Source: CAZZGX01 sp964653715
Lineage (GTDB): Bacteria; Patescibacteriota; Minisyncoccia; Ryanbacterales; GWA2-47-10b
NCBI GenBank assembly: GCA_964653715.1
Contig: CAZZGX010000007.1
Coordinates: forward strand, 1 to 12,766
Direction of reading: 5' to 3'
DNA: 12,766 nt
Within the stretch, counting starts at the first letter, position 1, and each line of letters opens with the position of its first letter. A program made the position numbers and the translations under genes. The notes beneath the pieces are model-generated. The model saw only the letters and a list, made by a program, of their open reading frames with translations. It had not been told where the DNA came from and did not search any database. Shown here piece after piece: positions 11,394 through 12,766 of this stretch.

Positions 11394-12766
11394 TTAAATT
11401 AACTTTCTTCGGTAAAAAAATTTACGAGTTTCCTCTGCGAATACTATTAAGGTCGCGATCGGCACGATACGCATCCAGTCGGAAAGAGTAAGCGGTACGG
11501 TTTTCAAAAATGTATTCATCACTGGTGTATAAATGGCAAGCAGTTGAAGCGTAATAACAGTGATAGTTGCCCACACTAAGTATTTGTTAGAAAACGGATT
11601 CATTCGGAATATTGACTTGTTTTCCGACCGACAGTTCCATGCGTTGAACCACTGAAAAGCGGCCAAGACGGTAAGCGACATTGTCCAGGCTTTTGCCAAG
11701 TCCGCCTCGTAGTAATTCTTGAAAATAAAGAGCGTACCGAGAGCCATCGCCAGGGACATGAGCACCATTCTTTTTGCCATCAGTGTATCAACAAGATATT
11801 TTTTCGGTTTCTCAAACTTGCCATCAAGCAAATGCTTTTCTTTCGGTTCCATAGCGAGGGATACATCGAGAAATCCGTCAGTGACGAAATTCAACCAAAT
11901 AATCTGCGCCGCTAATATTGGCAGTGGATATCCCAAAATAAGCGCGCCGATAATTGTGAGCACTTCGCCCATGCTTGTTGAAAAAAGATATAAAATAACC
12001 TTTTTGATGGTTTTATAGATACTGCGACCCTCTTCAATTGCTGAAACGATACTCTCCAAATTGTCGTCGAGCAAGACTATATCAGAAGCCTCTTTTGCAA
12101 CTTCGGTCCCGATGTTGCCCATTGCTACTCCCAGATCAGCGGCCACGAGCGATGGCGCATCATTCACCCCGTCTCCGGTCATAGCCACCACTTCTCCTCC
12201 TGCTCGATACGCCCCGATGATTCTCATTTTGTGCTCTGGATTCACCCGGGCAAACACCGATACAGTATTGAGCCCTTCAGATAATTCCATGTCGGACATT
12301 CCGTCAATCTCCGACCCGGTAAGCACTTCGTCGCCCTCATGCCAGATACCTATTTCCTTTGCTATGGCTTGAGCGGTTATCTTATGATCGCCGGTGATCA
12401 TCACCACCTTTACTCCAGCCGACTCTGCCTTCCTTATAGCCATCGCCGCTTCCGGCCGTGTTGCATCTCTCATGCCGTAAAAACCCACAAAAGAAAGATT
12501 CCTTATCTTCTCCGGTTTAAGAGTTTTCCCTGCATCTGGATCAATAGCAAAGGCCACCACTCGCAAACCCTCTTGTGACATTTTATAAAAAACAGACTCA
12601 AGATTTTTTCGTTCCTCCTCTGTCAGTTCTTTCCGTTTGCCATTCGACCAAACAGTATTTGATAATGCCAAAATAACTTCGGGCGCACCGACAGCGGTCA
12701 GAAAGTTTTTGCCGTCAACCGCGTGAAGCATAGCGTGGTATTTGAGCCGGTAGTCAAATGGGATTT
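11394..12766 (-). CDS. P2-type cation-transporting ATPase, partial (N-terminus beyond window)
   Basis: About 456 residues of the C-terminal part are visible. The frame is open through the right edge and upstream of the methionine at 12731 reads IPFDYRLKYHA, the nucleotide-binding domain of a P-type ATPase. The phosphorylation motif DKTGT and the first four helices lie outside. Visible are the VGAPE motif, MITGDHKITA, MTGDGVNDAPSL and five to six C-terminal helices. The fifth helix region has SMGEV and the sixth NFVTDG, whose Asn, Thr and Asp match Ca2+ ligands of SERCA; the Asn expected before GE in the fifth is Ser. A Ca2+ or other divalent-cation pump is likely, but the ion is not settled. 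Oddity: the usual Lys of KGAPE is Val. The PGPGW gene follows directly. Confidence 0.93.
   Translation of the reverse strand, partial: IPFDYRLKYHAMLHAVDGKNFLTAVGAPEVILALSNTVWSNGKRKELTEEERKNLESVFYKMSQEGLRVVAFAIDPDAGKTLKPEKIRNLSFVGFYGMRDATRPEAAMAIRKAESAGVKVVMITGDHKITAQAIAKEIGIWHEGDEVLTGSEIDGMSDMELSEGLNTVSVFARVNPEHKMRIIGAYRAGGEVVAMTGDGVNDAPSLVAADLGVAMGNIGTEVAKEASDIVLLDDNLESIVSAIEEGRSIYKTIKKVILYLFSTSMGEVLTIIGALILGYPLPILAAQIIWLNFVTDGFLDVSLAMEPKEKHLLDGKFEKPKKYLVDTLMAKRMVLMSLAMALGTLFIFKNYYEADLAKAWTMSLTVLAAFQWFNAWNCRSENKSIFRMNPFSNKYLVWATITVITLQLLAIYTPVMNTFLKTVPLTLSDWMRIVPIATLIVFAEETRKFFYRRKLI

Noticed and set aside
1..12766. CRISPR array, insertion sequence, toxin-antitoxin or phage genes
   Set aside because: No spaced direct repeats, transposase or integrase motifs, or phage-like proteins were seen; the only tandem repeat is the short in-frame one at 9212-9257.

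Overview
The window is a compact stretch of bacterial chromosome in which every recognisable protein gene, plus one tRNA gene, lies on the minus strand, so it reads from position 12766 down to 1. The short intergenic gaps, overlapping genes, scarcity of strong Shine-Dalgarno sequences, lysine-rich N-terminus of the housekeeping sigma factor and small PGPGW-type and DoxX-type membrane proteins suggest a streamlined genome, probably a Patescibacteria/CPR lineage such as a parcubacterium. This is an inference from style, not from a marker gene. TGA is used as a normal stop (rpoD, the 127-residue membrane protein), so the recoded Gracilibacteria/Absconditabacteria are unlikely.

Layout in order of transcription. 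(1) 12766-11184: the C-terminal part of a P2-type cation-pumping ATPase, cut by the window edge, directly followed by a 69-residue PGPGW-type membrane protein. (2) 11123-5330: a good sigma70-type promoter followed by a tight operon of a small CxxC thioredoxin-fold protein, a DoxX-family membrane protein, a 725-residue fusion of a CcdA/DsbD-like membrane domain to a Met/His-rich extracytoplasmic metal-binding region, a membrane-anchored cupredoxin with a variant CuA-type ligand set, and a CopA-type Cu(I) ATPase. (3) 5300-4692: a free HMA-domain copper chaperone (CopZ-like) and an unrecognised three-helix membrane protein. (4) 4654-459: an information-processing block of tyrosyl-tRNA synthetase, DNA primase DnaG and primary sigma factor RpoD; dnaG and rpoD overlap by 32 bases. 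(5) 456-347: tRNA-Asn(GTT) with its own promoter. (6) 346-1: no credible gene, but two strong hairpins, one a plausible terminator.

How the genes may work together: the block from thioredoxin to CopZ looks like an integrated copper and thiol-redox module. The thioredoxin and the CcdA-like domain could pass reducing equivalents across the membrane. The cupredoxin and the HxHPE-containing domains would bind copper outside the cytoplasm. CopZ would hand cytoplasmic Cu(I) to CopA for export. The most unusual parts are the CcdA/metal-domain fusion with its 18-bp in-frame tandem repeat, the cupredoxin with an enlarged CuA ligand loop, and a roughly 50-residue hydrophobic insertion in CopA. No respiratory oxidase gene is visible, so the CuA-like protein is not obviously an oxidase subunit.
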